Program-made: the position numbers and the translations under genes | Shown: positions 21,046 through 32,155 of the stretch, piece after piece | How positions within the stretch are numbered: the stretch's first letter is position 1 | Layout of the letters: each line of letters opens with the position of its first letter | Source: Diplodia intermedia | Lineage: Eukaryota; Ascomycota; Dothideomycetes; Botryosphaeriales; Botryosphaeriaceae | Assembly: GCA_021495925.1 (NCBI GenBank) | Contig: JAKEKT010000037.1 | Coordinates: 1-64,000, forward strand | Length of the DNA: 64,000 nt | Direction: 5' to 3' | The notes under the pieces: generated by a model | The model's database searches: none | What the model saw: only the letters and a program-made list of their open reading frames with translations | Told to the model about the DNA's origin: nothing

Positions 21046-22021
21046 TCAACCCTCCCCCCCTTCCTCCTCCTCCTCAACCCTCCGCATCTCCCCCGCCGCC
21101 TCCTCCGCACACCTCCCCATCCCCATCCCGGACCCCCCACCGTCCAACCTCGCCAACTCCCCAAACCTCTCCCTCCACAGCCCCCAAACCTCCAACCCCA
21201 GCGGCACACCACCACGACGACCGGAACCGTCCGGACACCCGTCGCGAGCGGCGGCGCGGTAGATGCTGCGTCCGGCGGTCAGGATCCACGTGGCGGCGGG
21301 CGGCAGCGAGGCGCGCGCGCTTTCCCACGCGTCCGACTCGGCCGGGTCGACGTCGCCGCGGCCGAGGGCGTCGGCGAGGGTTTCGCGGGCGACGGCTAGC
21401 ATGGCGCTGCGCGGGCCGCTGTGGCCGTGGTCGCTGTCGTCGAGGGCGCGGAGGTACTGGGATCCGAATGCGGCGGCGTTGATGGAGGCGGTGGATTTTT
21501 TCCTTTGGCGCGGGAGAGGCCGGCTGGGATGGGTGGCGTCGATGATGTCTGGTTTTCGTGGTGTGGGTGGATGTTTGTCAGCGCGCCTTCTTTCTTTTTT
21601 CTTTTCTTTTGGCTATTCGGTACAGTGTCAACTTACTCGCAGGCCCCTGGCTCAGCCAAAAGGGGAATCCGGGAACCTCGTGCCAGAAGACGCTGCCGTT
21701 CTCCGTGACGGGCCGGCCGTTGTCGTCGACGACGTCGGGGAGACGGCCGACGCAGAGCAAGGTCTGGACGAGCAGGTCGAGGTTGGACTGGTCGTGGCCC
21801 AGGGCGGCGATGGCGGTGCAGTAGATGCCCCACAGGTTCGCCGTGCTCGTCTCGCCGGTCCGGATGAGCGGGTCGTAGGCGGCCGCCAGCGACGCGGCCG
21901 CTTGCTGGGGGGATATCCGGTGCTTGAGGAGCGCGCGGAGCGTCTCGATGACTTCGCGGTCGTGGGCTGCGTCGCCGAGATGCTGGTCCGCGAGCCATTT
22001 CTCCGCCCATGCGTCGGCCAT
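21046..22021 (-). CDS. DUF3632 family protein
   Basis: Two exons, 21637–22021 and 21046–21548, with an 88-bp intron (GTAAGT…CAG, phase 1), give 295 residues. The N-terminus (AWAEKWLADQ, then EVIETLRALLKHRISPQQAA) is the typical start of the fungal DUF3632 family. The segment NLWGIYCTAIAALGHD and the LPDVVDDNGRPVTENGSVFW region are also characteristic. In exon 2, LPPAATWILTAGRSIY and WGLWRERFGELA match the conserved C-terminal half. The C-terminal 30 residues are Gly/Glu-rich. No function is established for the family; it is common and multicopy in Pezizomycotina, often in accessory regions. The start is the first ATG of the conserved N-terminus. Confidence 0.85.
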
Positions 22022-23023
22022 TGTTGGTCTTTTGTTCTCTCGCGCTGCTGCGATGTGTGGTTGGGGAAGTGGGTCGCAGGTTTAAATGCTCAGTTCGAGC
22101 GAGCGGGGCAGGCGGCAAACACGTCAGATCCTCGACCCCGCATGATTTGTGGAGAGAAAATTGGATACCCTGAACCGGCAGTATGGAAACGTTCTCTGTA
22201 TGGAAGGCCGGCCCACTAAACCCTATTTCTGCCGCTGGAGACTGCAGAGCATACAGCTCGGTGTGTCGGAAGACGTTGAGAGAGCCTCCACAAAGCCAGG
22301 AAATTGTGGAAACCCGACAACAGTTCCATTCGCCTGGAATGCTGCTTGAAGACGAAAGTTAAATGATGATAGTCCTTTTTCTCACAACCCACTGCTATGG
22401 TAACGCCTACTATACGGATGCAACAACGGCGATGTTCGAGTGCGATGACGATTCCGAACTGGCGATCTCGTCTAGTGGCCTATCGCTGAGGATTGAGACA
22501 TGTATCACAACAGTGGAATACTGGACAAAGGTTTGATACATCAAAGTTGCCGCAAGAAGTTCCGCCTCAAAAATGCGGCTGACTAATTGGAAATAGGAGA
22601 TGCCCAGCCCACACACCCACGCGGTCAGCGATTGTTGTGGTTGGTGGCTTGCCTCCCGTGGCTAAAGTGCGATTAGGCCTGTCCTGAAGTGGACGTAAAG
22701 TTTACTCGGACTAAGCAGGATCGAGTAGCGGGGCCATCTCTGCATATTCTCTTGGCCAAAGTAAGACGAGTGCCTATTTTTAGTGCCGAAGGATGCGCGC
22801 GATTGGCGGACAACCCCGAGAGTGCAGTGTTTCCACTCTGCGACGGCAAAGCGCAATGTCAGCTTAGCACGTCAGTTGTGCAACACTGTTGCTACGTAAC
22901 GGTATATATGCCGGATGCCCTCAACTGAAAACAGATCCTTCACTCACTTATCAAGTAGCCACAGCACCGAGACAGTTCGAAACGCCTTTTGCGAGAGGTA
23001 TTTGCCGATTGTAGTAGGACAAA
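22022..23023. other. intergenic region between two divergent genes
   Basis: This 1-kb interval separates the DUF3632 gene (minus) from the membrane-protein gene (plus), so it holds both promoters. No open frame has a recognisable product. I see no repeats or RNA genes. Confidence 0.5.
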
Positions 23024-24963
23024 ATGCCGGAGTACATTCCACTTCCCATGGAAGGTATAGACCCGAGCCGGACAAAGAACAAGATTGTGCAGGGATGGCC
23101 GGATGGACCTCAACGCTTGAAACCTTCGTACGCCAACCTCTTCTGGGGGAACTTTGGAAACATCCTGGCCATCCTCTTCTCCTTGTTTGTCATAGTATAC
23201 GCAAGCCTCGTCCGGCACTTTGACTCGGTCAGGCTGCAAGATGTACCTGCATACAACTTTCTCCGAGAAGTCGCAAATCTCGTTCGTCTCTACTATTCCC
23301 GCTCACGACACGCATTAATCCTGAACTGCAGGGTCCCTCCGTATTCCCCATAGTATTTGCTGCTGTGGTTGCAAAGAACCTGCGCACCATTTCGCTCTGG
23401 CAGCTGGAAAAGGGGCAGAAAATCGGTGTTTTGGACCAACTTCTCGGCAGTACTTCCGTCGTCAGCGCCATCATCACGCAGTTCCAATTAAGGGCGTACG
23501 GGCCGGTAGGAGTTTGCTTGATGCTCCTGTGGATAATCTCCCCACTCGGCGGGCAGGCGACGCTGCGCATCCTGGACACGAAGCTGCAGGTGGACAACAG
23601 CTCCATCACCATCAACTACCCGACCATGAACTACACGGCAGCCTTCGACCCGGGGTACGCCTCCGACAGCTACGCCCTATCGTCCAAAACGACCTTCTTC
23701 ACCGCCGCAATCATGAGCCCGGCCTCGGTCAAGCACTCCAGCGTCGACCTCTGGGGCAACGTCAAAGTCCCGGTCCTCGAAAGCCTTCCTCCCCTCGCCA
23801 ACACCGAGGACCGCTCAGCCTGGATCCCCGTCCCGCCCAACGCCTCGTACTCCTCCCTCGTCGGCATCCCGCTCGGCAACGTCCCGCAGCTCTCGTCCAG
23901 CGCGAGCACGTACGCCGAGCTCGCCACCTCCTACTGGACCGTCTCGTGCGCCCCGCTCACCACGCAGCCGCGCTTCACCGTCCTCAGCGACAACGCCGAG
24001 TGGTTCGGGCCGCCCATCACCGAGTTCCCGGGCGCCACCAGCCTGTTCGCGACGGGCAAGGCGGCGGGCACGCGGCAACGGCTGCTCTACGAGAGCCGCA
24101 CGGGCAACTGCACCGAAGGGACGCCCGGCTGCGTCCTGCACGCCGAATGCCGCTACGCCGCGTCCTTCGTCGTCGTCGGCGTCAACACCACCGCCACCAC
24201 CTCGACCGTGCTGCGCGTGCGCAACGACACCGAGACGACGCCGCCGTCGGTCCGCGCCACCCGCGAGAACCTCCGCGGCGACGACCTCTGGCTCTTCGCC
24301 AAGTTCTTCACCACGGCCTTCAACTCGCCCAGCCCGCTCAGCAACCTGCAGTACTACCTGCAGGACCCGGACAAGCCGTGGAGCGCCGCCGCCGCCGACA
24401 ACGGGACGACGCCGATAGATACTTCCAATATCCCGCCCGACGCCTTCGCCCTGCGTCTCGCGCAGCTGATGAACAGCCTGTGGGCGTCGCTGATCATGGA
24501 CTACCTGGTGCCGGTGGGCCGCGGCGCGGCCGTCGACGACCTCGCCGCCTACACGGACCAGGTCGGCAACCGCACGGCGGAGATTGCGAGCGGCCCGGCG
24601 ACGGTGCGCGCCGAGTACCGGGCGGTGCGGTGCCATGCCGGCTGGATGGCGGTGGTGGTGGCGGCGGCCGTCGTGGTGTTTGCGGTGGCTGCGGCTGGGA
24701 TCGGCATCAGCGCGGTGACGACGGTGCCCGAGTTGCATATGAACGCGTCGACGATGGTGCGGTTGAGTCCGTATGCGGTGGGGGAGGAGGAGGGGGGCAC
24801 GGCGTTGGGGGATGGGGAGAGGGGGAGGTTGTTGGGCGGCGTGAGGGTGAGGTTGGGGGATGTGAGGCCCGATGAGAGGGTGGGGCGGATCTCAGTGGCG
24901 GTGGTGGGGGAGGGGGCCGTGGGGAGGACGGGGAGGGCGAGGGCGGGGAGGCTGTATGAGTAG
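23024..24963 (+). CDS. polytopic fungal membrane protein with glycosylated lumenal/extracellular domain
   Basis: Two exons, 23024–23281 and 23332–24963, with a 50-bp phase-0 intron, give 629 residues. The join restores VANLGPSVFPIVFAAVVAKN, a characteristic segment of a large uncharacterised fungal family. Hydrophobic segments lie at about 40–64 (NILAILFSLFVIVYASLV), 88–102 and 145–165 (GVCLMLLWIISPLGG), and near the C-terminus (WMAVVVAAAVVVFAVAAAGI). Between the third and last segments is a region of roughly 390 residues with many N-x-S/T sites (for example NASYSS, NCTEG, NTTATTS, NGTTP, NRTAE) and cysteines, so it is probably outside the cytoplasm. The C-terminal tail after the last segment is Gly/Arg-rich. 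No catalytic motif is seen, and the function is unknown. Confidence 0.75.
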
Positions 24964-25459
24964 GGACGTTGGATCTGTATCTCTCTGTATCAATTGCTCT
25001 TTCTTCTTTTCACTTTTCTCCCAGGGATACGAGCCTTACCTGCTACGTCAACTCCACCCTCTCCGACCAACAAAACAGCTCAATCCAACCATTGGTTGAC
25101 AATCAATCACAAAAAGTCAAGTTTTTCAAAAGGCAGAGAGAAAAGAGGGGCCGGCTGCGAGACATGGTCGACTTGCCACCGCCTCAACCCGTAAGGAATA
25201 CGGCACTATATCTTGACTCCGTTTATAGCCGTGACTATAACTGTGCCATACGTTGGATGTCTTGTAAGCCAAGGGAACATCAGTGCTGCTCTCTACAAAG
25301 CATTATTTGCGCCTTTCCAACATCAAACTATTGCAACGCTGTGTAAATCTCATGGAATAAAGAATCCGAAAATATTGCCAGAAAGGCCGACACTGCAGCG
25401 GCCCCTGCATCATGGACAGAAACAACGCAGACATGAAACTGGACATCTTGAAGAAGCCA
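24964..25459. other. spacer between convergent genes
   Basis: It lies between the 3' ends of the membrane-protein gene (plus) and the surface-protein gene (minus). It probably contains both 3' untranslated regions. No coding potential or repeat was recognised. Confidence 0.5.
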
Positions 25460-26550
25460 TTAGCCCTTGTTCCTGCGAAACCCCGTATCCAACTCCACCG
25501 GGCTGTTCTGGCCCGGCAACTCGGCAGCCTGCCGACTGGTCCGATGCGGGAGTTCGAATATCTGACGCTGTCCTTCGACGGAGTACATGGGCGGCGGTAC
25601 GGGCTTGGTCTCCAAGTAAGCGGCCGACTCGGGTGCTGGGTCATTCCTCGAAGTCTTTTTACTTCTCCGACGGAGCATTATCAAGGCCATGACCAAGGCA
25701 GCCACTCCGATCACGCCCAGGGAAACGCCGAGTCCGATTCCGGCTTTGACTCCCGGAGATATTGGGGTCGAGGATGCTGTTGCGGAGGACGTAGCAAGAG
25801 CTGCAGAGGCCGTTGCGGGAAGAGACGCGCTCGATGATGGCGGCGAAGAGGAGGAGAAAGTAGTGGCGGATGCGGATGAAGGCAGGCGAGATGCGGTCGA
25901 CGATGCGCCCATGGATGCGGCGTTAACATCGCCACCGGTAGAAGTCGGCGCCGGCGTGGTACTTGTAGCAGCGCGAGCGACATTCCATCCGACAACTGCG
26001 ATGGCGCCAACATGCGAGGATGCCAATAGAGTTGTCGTGCTTGTGTACCAGTCTGCTGTTGCGGTTGACTCGGTTGAAGCGTACGTCAGAACGTCGCCCC
26101 TTTTCACGTCTGAGAGACAGTCTCCGGCTACGCTTCCCGGAATACCGCTTGTCAAGTAATATCCGCTGATGCTCATGTGTCAGTGAGCGGAGGAAGTTGA
26201 GGGTTTTTGATGGCTTACGGAGGGCAGCACATTGCTTGCGTGCTGCTTCCGTCTTTGATCGAGCTCGCAACTGTTGACCATTCGTGCGGGCAAGTCAAAG
26301 GCTGAATGCTGACGGCAGTGTGCTCGGAGGGGCCAACACCAAGGCGGCCCTGTTCCCACCACGTTGTGACAGCTGAGGGTGCACACTTGACTCGCTGGTC
26401 GATGTCGAGCCCGTAACCGGGATCAAATGCTACCAGGCTCGGGCCGTTGAGGCGGAAGGCACTCTCACATCCTGCCGTCGGAGTGAAGGCGGCGGTCAGA
26501 GGGATCCAGGAGGTGACTTCGCCGTCGTTGGTCTCGGGAAGAACAGACAT
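25460..26550 (-). CDS. Ser/Thr-rich single-pass surface protein (fungal, function unknown)
   Basis: Two exons, 26219–26550 and 25460–26165, with a 53-bp intron, give 345 residues. The N-terminal ectodomain has the conserved pieces FTPTAGCESAFRLNGPSLVA and QRVKCAPSAVTTWWEQGRLG, then TQAMCCPPGYYLTSGIPGSV after the join, with paired cysteines, as in a family of fungal cell-surface proteins. A Ser/Thr/Ala-rich stretch of about 70 residues follows (roughly 175–245), typical of O-glycosylated stalks. A single membrane helix (GIGLGVSLGVIGVAALVMAL, about 252–273) is followed by RRRSKK and a short cytoplasmic tail. The layout resembles stress sensors of the Wsc/Mid2 type, but without a WSC domain. There is no classical signal peptide, so insertion would depend on the internal helix, or an upstream exon has been missed. 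Confidence 0.75.
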
Positions 26551-27303
26551 GGGAGAGTTACGCTGCAGTTTCGCTACAGCACAGAAAGGGGGAGTATGAG
26601 CAGTTGCCTCTCACATGGTGTCGGGGCAAGCATGCAATATGCAGAGGCCGGGTCGCGGGAGGCGTGGACAGCAAGAATCAATCAGCTATCAGCTCAATCG
26701 CCGCACATGGCCTTGTTCTGCGGACCGCGAGCGCGGGTGAACCAGGACCGCGGATTACGCGCCAGCCACATTCTCTCTGCTGTGCGGCGTAGTGCGGCGT
26801 AGTGGTTGCCTAGCTGTCAAAAGAAAGTTTGCTGTGACTGACGACACTCTCTCACCTGGCACTTGTACGTCCCCTGCGAACTCCAATACGATCAGTCGCC
26901 CGCCACCAGCTGCCGCATCCACCCGAGCATAGAGTACGCTGTCGCACCCAAGGTGTGGAGGTTGTTTGTGGATGCAAGGGTCTGAGCTTTTGCGAGAATC
27001 GTCACCGGGGTTGTGTCTTCGGTTACAGGTCGAGCAAATGAGGCAGCCGCGACCGTCGCTTGACCTACTCGGTTCGGAGGCAGCCAGGTTCCCGGAACCA
27101 CGGCACTCAATGAGACGACTTCGCTCGACCCTGGTGTGCCCGGCTCTGCACAGTCGCGGCGGTTGCGCGCGCTTAAGCTCCGGATTCGAAGCTGTGCCGC
27201 ACGCGTCACGCTATTGCGGCCCTGCACCTGCCGACCTTGCACCAACTCCTCAACTGCAATAAAAGCCCACTTTGCCTTGACTCCCTCCGCCGCTCACTTC
27301 GAC
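26551..27303. other. intergenic region between divergent genes
   Basis: It separates the surface-protein gene (minus) from the mannosidase gene (plus) and must hold both promoters. A GC-rich block occupies 26880–27240. No gene or repeat was recognised. Confidence 0.5.
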
Positions 27304-29243
27304 ATGGCTTCCTCGCGCAAATCCCGCTCTTCTTCGTCGAGGGCTTCCAAGTCTTCCCCTCGACCATACAGCAAGTCTTCCAAGTTCACTCTGACCTCCA
27401 TCATCCGCACAACATTCCTTGCAGCTGCCCTTTCACTAGCCTTGTACCTGCTGCATTGCTTCTACAAGTACCGCAGGCCGATCCTTTGGCGTAGCGACAG
27501 CTCTGAGTCTGTGGATTGGGAAAGCAGAAGAGCAGAGGTGAGAGAAGCATTCGTCACCAGCTGGGATGCATACTCAAGACATGCCTGGGGTATGAACACA
27601 AGCCACCTCACCTGCAGCCCGCCGACTCACCAATTTGCCAGGCTATGACAGGTTCCACCCCGTCTCCGAGAAAGGGTCCCAGATGAGCCCCAACGGCCTG
27701 GGCTGGATCATCGTCGACAGCCTGGACACCATGATGATCATGAACCTCACCGAACAGCTCTCCGCCGCCCGCCTCTGGGTCAGCCGGAACCTGGACTACG
27801 ACCAAGACCAGGACGTCAACACCTTCGAGACCACCATCCGCATGCTCGGCGGCCTCCTCTCCGCCCACTACCTCGCCAAGGAGCTGCCCGGCGTCGCCTC
27901 CCGCCGCGACTACATCTACCTCTCCAAAGCCGTCGACCTCGCCGACCGCCTGCTCGGCGCCTACGACTCGCCCTCGGGCATCCCCTACGCCAGCATCGAC
28001 CTGCGCACCGGCCGCGGCATCCGCTCGCACGCCGACGGCGGCGCCTCCTCGACCGCCGAGGCCACGACCCTGCAGCTGGAGATGAAGTACCTGTCGAACA
28101 TCACCGGCAACGGCGTGTACTGGCGCAAGGCGGAGAAGGTCATGAAGGCGATCGACGACAATGCCGCCGAAGCCGGCCTGGTGCCGATCTTCGTGGACCC
28201 GAACTCGGGGAGGTTCACGTCTCGGGAGATCCGTCTGGGGAGCCGGGGAGATTCGTACTACGGTAGGTTGATAGTCCATTACAGTGCGAGTGTTGTATGT
28301 GCAACGGCATGAGCTGATGACACGGTCAACACCCAGAATACCTCATTAAGCAATACCTCCAAACCTCCGCCCAAGAGCCCATCTACGCCACTCTCTGGAA
28401 CGAAGCCCTCTCCGGAATCCAGCGGCACCTTGTCATCCCCACCAAAAACGCCAAACTCAACCTCGTCGCCGAGCTCCCCCGCGGCGTCGGCGGTCCCCTC
28501 TCCCCGAAGATGGACCACCTCGTCTGCTTCCTGCCCGGCACCATCGCGCTCGGCGCCACCGGCGGGATCCCCGAAGCCGACGCCAGGAAGCTGCCCGACT
28601 GGACCGCCGAGAAGGACGCGCAGATGGCGCTGGCGCGGGAGTTGACGAAGACGTGCTGGGGCATGTACGAAGTCACGAAAACGGGACTGGCTCCCGAGAT
28701 CGTATGGTTCGAAGCCGACGCCGCGGTGTTGCAGCCGGGCGACGTGCCGCCAATGGCGAAGAGCTCGGACGACGAGGCGCTGTGGCAGAGGGACTACACG
28801 ATCAAGCCGCTCGACGCGCACAACATGCAGCGGCCGGAGACGGTGGAGAGCCTGTTCATGATGTGGCGCATCACGCGCGACCCCGTGTACAGAGAGTGGG
28901 GGTGGCGCATCTTCAAGGCCTTTGAGGAGCATACCGCGGTCGAGGGCGGCGCCGGCGGGTACTCGTCGGTCAACGACGTGAATGCGGTCCCGCCGCCGAT
29001 GAGGGATAACATGGAGAGCTTTTGGCTGGTAAGTGGATCCCGCGGTCGTGCGCCGTCGTGCTGAGCTGATTGTGTGTGTGACGTGGACAGGCTGAGACGC
29101 TCAAGTACTTGTACTTGTTGTTTTCGCCGGATGATTTGCTGCCGCTTGACAAGGTGGTTTTCAATACCGAAGCTCACGTGTTTCCGCGGATGGGGCTGGG
29201 TAAGTTCAGTACGGGATGGGAACGTGGGCCTCGTATCAAGTGA
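27304..29243 (+). CDS. class I alpha-1,2-mannosidase (GH47), type II membrane protein
   Basis: It trims alpha-1,2-linked mannose from N-glycans in the ER or Golgi lumen. Four exons (27304–27589, 27642–28262, 28337–29028, 29091–29243) give 583 residues. Residues about 31–53 are an N-terminal membrane anchor after a Ser/Lys-rich cytoplasmic tail. GH47 signatures follow in order: AWGYDRFHPVSEKGSQMSPN, GLGWIIVDSLDTMMIM (catalytic acid region), DVNTFETTIRMLGGLLSAH, MDHLVCFLPGTIALGA, RPETVESLFMMWRITRDPVY, DNMESFWLAETLKYLYLLFS and FNTEAHVF, whose Thr-Glu part contributes to calcium binding. All four joins keep these motifs continuous. The C-terminus, TGWERGPRIK, is in keeping with ER-type fungal members. 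A GTAAGT at 29200 could act as a donor, but reading through gives the expected ending. No defect is seen. Confidence 0.93.
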
Positions 29244-29371
29244 TCGTTGAGGTGAGGCAGATGAAGATTGGTATGGACGAAGGGAGATACCATACTACTT
29301 AATCTGAACTCAGCTTTTTGCATCCTGATGTTAATTGACTATCCCTGGGGACTGCATTGCAACGCCCCCAG

Positions 29372-29684
29372 ATTGCCCCATTTCGTCTGCAGCTGGTAGT
29401 TTTTCTCGTTCTTGTTGAGGCGGATGCACGAGTCTCAGCAGCAGAATCCTCTGCAATAGAGTCATACGATGGCACAGAAGTCGCATTCACTGAGAAAACC
29501 GACGATCCCTGGTACTCGGCCCATCAAACACTTGCAGCCATGTTGACATCTTCAACAGACAATCGCACATACTTTTATGACCTCTATGGCTCCGACGAAG
29601 TGGTGTCGGTAGTCGGTTGCGTTCAGCAGGACCAGGTGTGCAACCCAAACCTGCCAGCAGAACAGCAATGTACGCCTTTATCAA
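29372..29684 (+). pseudogene. orphan exon of a fungal membrane-protein family
   Basis: The frame reads DDPWYSAHQTLAAMLTSS, then VVSVVGCVQQDQVCNPNLPA and CTPLSS. The pattern 'DPW…GC-x-Q-x-Q-x-C-N-P-x-LP…CTPL' recurs in one large uncharacterised fungal protein family, where it lies inside a much longer protein. Here it is flanked by a plausible acceptor (CCCCCAG ending at 29371) and donor (GTGAGT at 29685), yet no other exons of the family are found on either side. It is most simply a leftover exon of a deleted gene. It sits directly downstream of the mannosidase gene. Confidence 0.5.
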
Positions 29685-30718
29685 GTGAGTAGGACACGTT
29701 CTACAACTCACGATTTTTCGTTGCATCGAGAATGGTAAAGTGACAGCCCTGTTCTCTGCGGGGTAAGAATGGGCAGCAGCATTGAGAATCCTTCCACGGC
29801 AATGCTGAATGGTGCACGAGCATTGTCGTAAATACTTCGATATCTTGCAATCCATTTTCTGCAATACTAGTAATTCACTCCGATCCCCTCAATTTACATA
29901 CAGTACACCGGAGTCGGGCGGAGCATTAAGATTCTCGCTTAATTAATGTTTTCCGTTTATAGCTAGCGCCGACCAAAGGGACACACTACAATGCATTGAG
30001 CCAGCAGGCCACTGGTTCACAACACAATGTATAATTAATTGTCTGATGGCTGACGGAAACCGGGATGGAAGGCGAAGCGAGCTCTTCCGAATTGAAACAG
30101 GCCAAGAAGGACCAACGTATACTCGATACTGATGGATAAAGTACGCATTGCCTCCAAGGCCAGCTGTAACACGACCTCTTGCCGCTCCGTTTGGCATCCG
30201 TCGGACTCTGTTTCATTCTAACTCGGGGATGTGTCTTAGGGGCCGTGGCCAAGACTCGGCCAAGAGGCCTCGTGTTTGATCCTTTACCCCGCAGTCCGAT
30301 CTGCAGACGAAGCCGTCGGGACAACATTCCGCGAGATGAACGAGGGATAAACAACCAAGGCGGCTCAGCGTGTCAGGTTTCCTGCCGTTTCTTGTCGTGT
30401 CTTGTCACGTCATGTTTGCCGAGTCCTTCAATCACAGACGAGTTTCGTTTTCTTTTTTGAAGAGATCATGAGAGGCTTGTCGACTGCCTAAAACGGCTGC
30501 AGCTGGAAGATCCGGCCTCTCACATCACCCGTCTGGGCACTGATCCCCTGTGATGAAGCACTGCCATTCTTGGCGTTAGCGGGCGGCTGCCTGAACCCTG
30601 TAGCATTTTGTTTCTCCTTCAATGGGTTAATCCCGTACGAAACGCAGCGGTGCGCACCGTCCGACGGACCATGGTCTCCGCATCACCCGGTGGAGCATTG
30701 TCTCCACCCGCTCAGAAG
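29685..30718. other. gene-free stretch upstream of the beta-helix gene
   Basis: No supported gene. The stretch is AT-richer around 29860–29960 and otherwise of average composition. The part before 30719 probably carries the control region of the secreted beta-helix gene. Repeated TGTC/CGTGTC words near 30370–30420 are noted but have no clear meaning. Confidence 0.45.
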
Positions 30719-30727
30719 TATATAAAA
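30719..30727 (+). promoter_or_regulatory. TATA box of the secreted beta-helix gene
   Basis: TATATAAAA lies 44 bp before the ATG at 30771. This leaves room for initiation about 30 bp downstream and a very short, C/T-rich leader. Strong TATA boxes in fungi usually mark regulated, highly inducible genes. Confidence 0.65.
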
Positions 30728-30770
30728 CAACTGCTATCCCATTTTGTCTCCATCATCCATCCCCCCGAAC

Positions 30771-31844
30771 ATGTCCACCATGACCCGATCCTCCATCCTC
30801 ACGGCAGCGCTCGCACTCGGCTCCCTCGCCCACGCCCAGTGCGGCTCGGGCACGCCGGACGCCAGCGTCACGGGCTCAGGCAGCTCCTTCACCGCGACCA
30901 GCGGCTCCTCGGAAGTGTACAGCGGGAGCGACTACGCGGCGGCCATCCAAGCGGCCGTCGACTCGGTCAGCGCCGGGCAGCGCGTGGCCGTCATAGCGTC
31001 CGGCTCCATCGACACGTCGACCATCACGCTCCCCAGCGGCATCATCTTCGAGGGCTGCGGCACCATCGACGTCGGCACCGCCTCCGGCCGCGGCTCCATC
31101 GAGTCGACCGACACCACCGACGTCCAGATCCCGTACCTCAGCATGACGGGCACCCCGTACTTCGGGCTGCGCTTCTCGGGCACCACCGGGCTCGCGCTCG
31201 GCGCCGTCACCATGGAGCTGAGCGGCGGGATGGGCATCAGGTTCGACCGCGACGCGGCGGCCAACGCCAACGTGACCATGGAGTCGATCCGCGTGACGGG
31301 CGCGGGCAGCCACGCGGTCGAGACGTGGAACATCGACGGGCTGGACGTCGGCGAGGTGGTGGCGCGCGGCTGCGGCGAGTCGGGCTTGCTGCTGCAGACG
31401 GTGACGAACGCGCGCGTCGGGCTCGTCGACGGCGACGACGTCGGCGCCGGCACCGGCTACGCCACGCTGCGCCTCGCCAACAACGCCGGCCAGCTCGCCG
31501 ACGGCGGCTACGCGACCAACATCTTCGTCGACCGCGTCGTGTCGCGCGGCGGCGGCCGCGGCGTCTTCTGCGTCTCGCAGTCCGGCGGCGCCGAGATTGG
31601 CGAGATCGACCTCGCGGACAACGGCAACAACGCGATTCTGATTGAGAATTGCTACAACCTCTCCATCTTGGGCGGGACCGTCGAGGGTGGCGGCGAGGTT
31701 CGCATCTCGGCCCGCGACGAGTTCCCCAATACCAGTGATGTCTCCATCACGGCGACAGTGAACGACAACTCCGTCAGGGAGTCTCCTTGCGGTGAGAACA
31801 TCACTTGGGATATTTCGGGTAGCGCGTCGCAGGATGTCTGTTAA
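30771..31844 (+). CDS. secreted right-handed parallel beta-helix (pectate-lyase-like) protein
   Basis: A single-exon gene of 357 residues. The start at 30771 gives MSTMTRSS and a signal peptide (SSILTAALALGSLAHAQ), with cleavage likely near residue 23. A second ATG, three codons later, would give the same mature protein. The mature part is built from short repeated beta-strand turns (for example SGIIFEGCGTIDVG, VQIPYLSMTGTPYF and LDVGEVVARGCGESGL), the pattern of a parallel beta-helix. Asn/Gly-rich turns and NNAILIENCYNLSILGG support this. Related fungal proteins are annotated as pectate-lyase-fold or as surface antigens, and I cannot see a clear catalytic Asp/Lys/Arg set, so enzyme activity is uncertain. 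High GC3 is uniform along the gene. Confidence 0.82.
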   Translation: MSTMTRSSILTAALALGSLAHAQCGSGTPDASVTGSGSSFTATSGSSEVYSGSDYAAAIQAAVDSVSAGQRVAVIASGSIDTSTITLPSGIIFEGCGTIDVGTASGRGSIESTDTTDVQIPYLSMTGTPYFGLRFSGTTGLALGAVTMELSGGMGIRFDRDAAANANVTMESIRVTGAGSHAVETWNIDGLDVGEVVARGCGESGLLLQTVTNARVGLVDGDDVGAGTGYATLRLANNAGQLADGGYATNIFVDRVVSRGGGRGVFCVSQSGGAEIGEIDLADNGNNAILIENCYNLSILGGTVEGGGEVRISARDEFPNTSDVSITATVNDNSVRESPCGENITWDISGSASQDVC

Positions 31845-32155
31845 GCAATGGTTTCTGCTGGTTTCGATGGAAAAAGTAAATACTGCTTGTAAATATATGG
31901 ATTTTCAAACTTGTACAGAGCTTTCTCACTGTGACCAGAGCATCAAGCTGGCCACCATGAGTTCTTGAACAGCTACCGGGGAGTGTTGCAAAACGTCGGA
32001 GAAGACTTGTTACTTAGAATATGGTAGAGAATATTGTATTTCCGCGACCCATGGTCGCTACATTAAAGTGTTGCGTCGCCAAATTATCTTTATATACACA
32101 TTACAAAATACAGTTTTGCGGCTGCCTCCATCAAACCCTCTCATAGCCCTCTAGC
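31845..32155. other. 3' spacer between convergent genes
   Basis: This is AT-rich DNA between the ends of the beta-helix gene (plus) and the PhiA-like gene (minus), consistent with two 3' untranslated regions. Nothing else was recognised. Confidence 0.5.

Noticed and set aside
23514..24875. 453-codon second frame, and minus-strand frames such as 23815–24738.
   Set aside because: Arg/His-rich and Gly/Ala/Arg-rich shadows of the membrane-protein gene; the plus frame with membrane helices and N-glycosylation sites is clearly the real one.
29200..29260. A further 3' intron in the mannosidase gene starting at GTAAGT (29200).
   Set aside because: Reading through gives the expected family ending TGWERGPRIK and a stop; the spliced alternative gives no recognisable tail.
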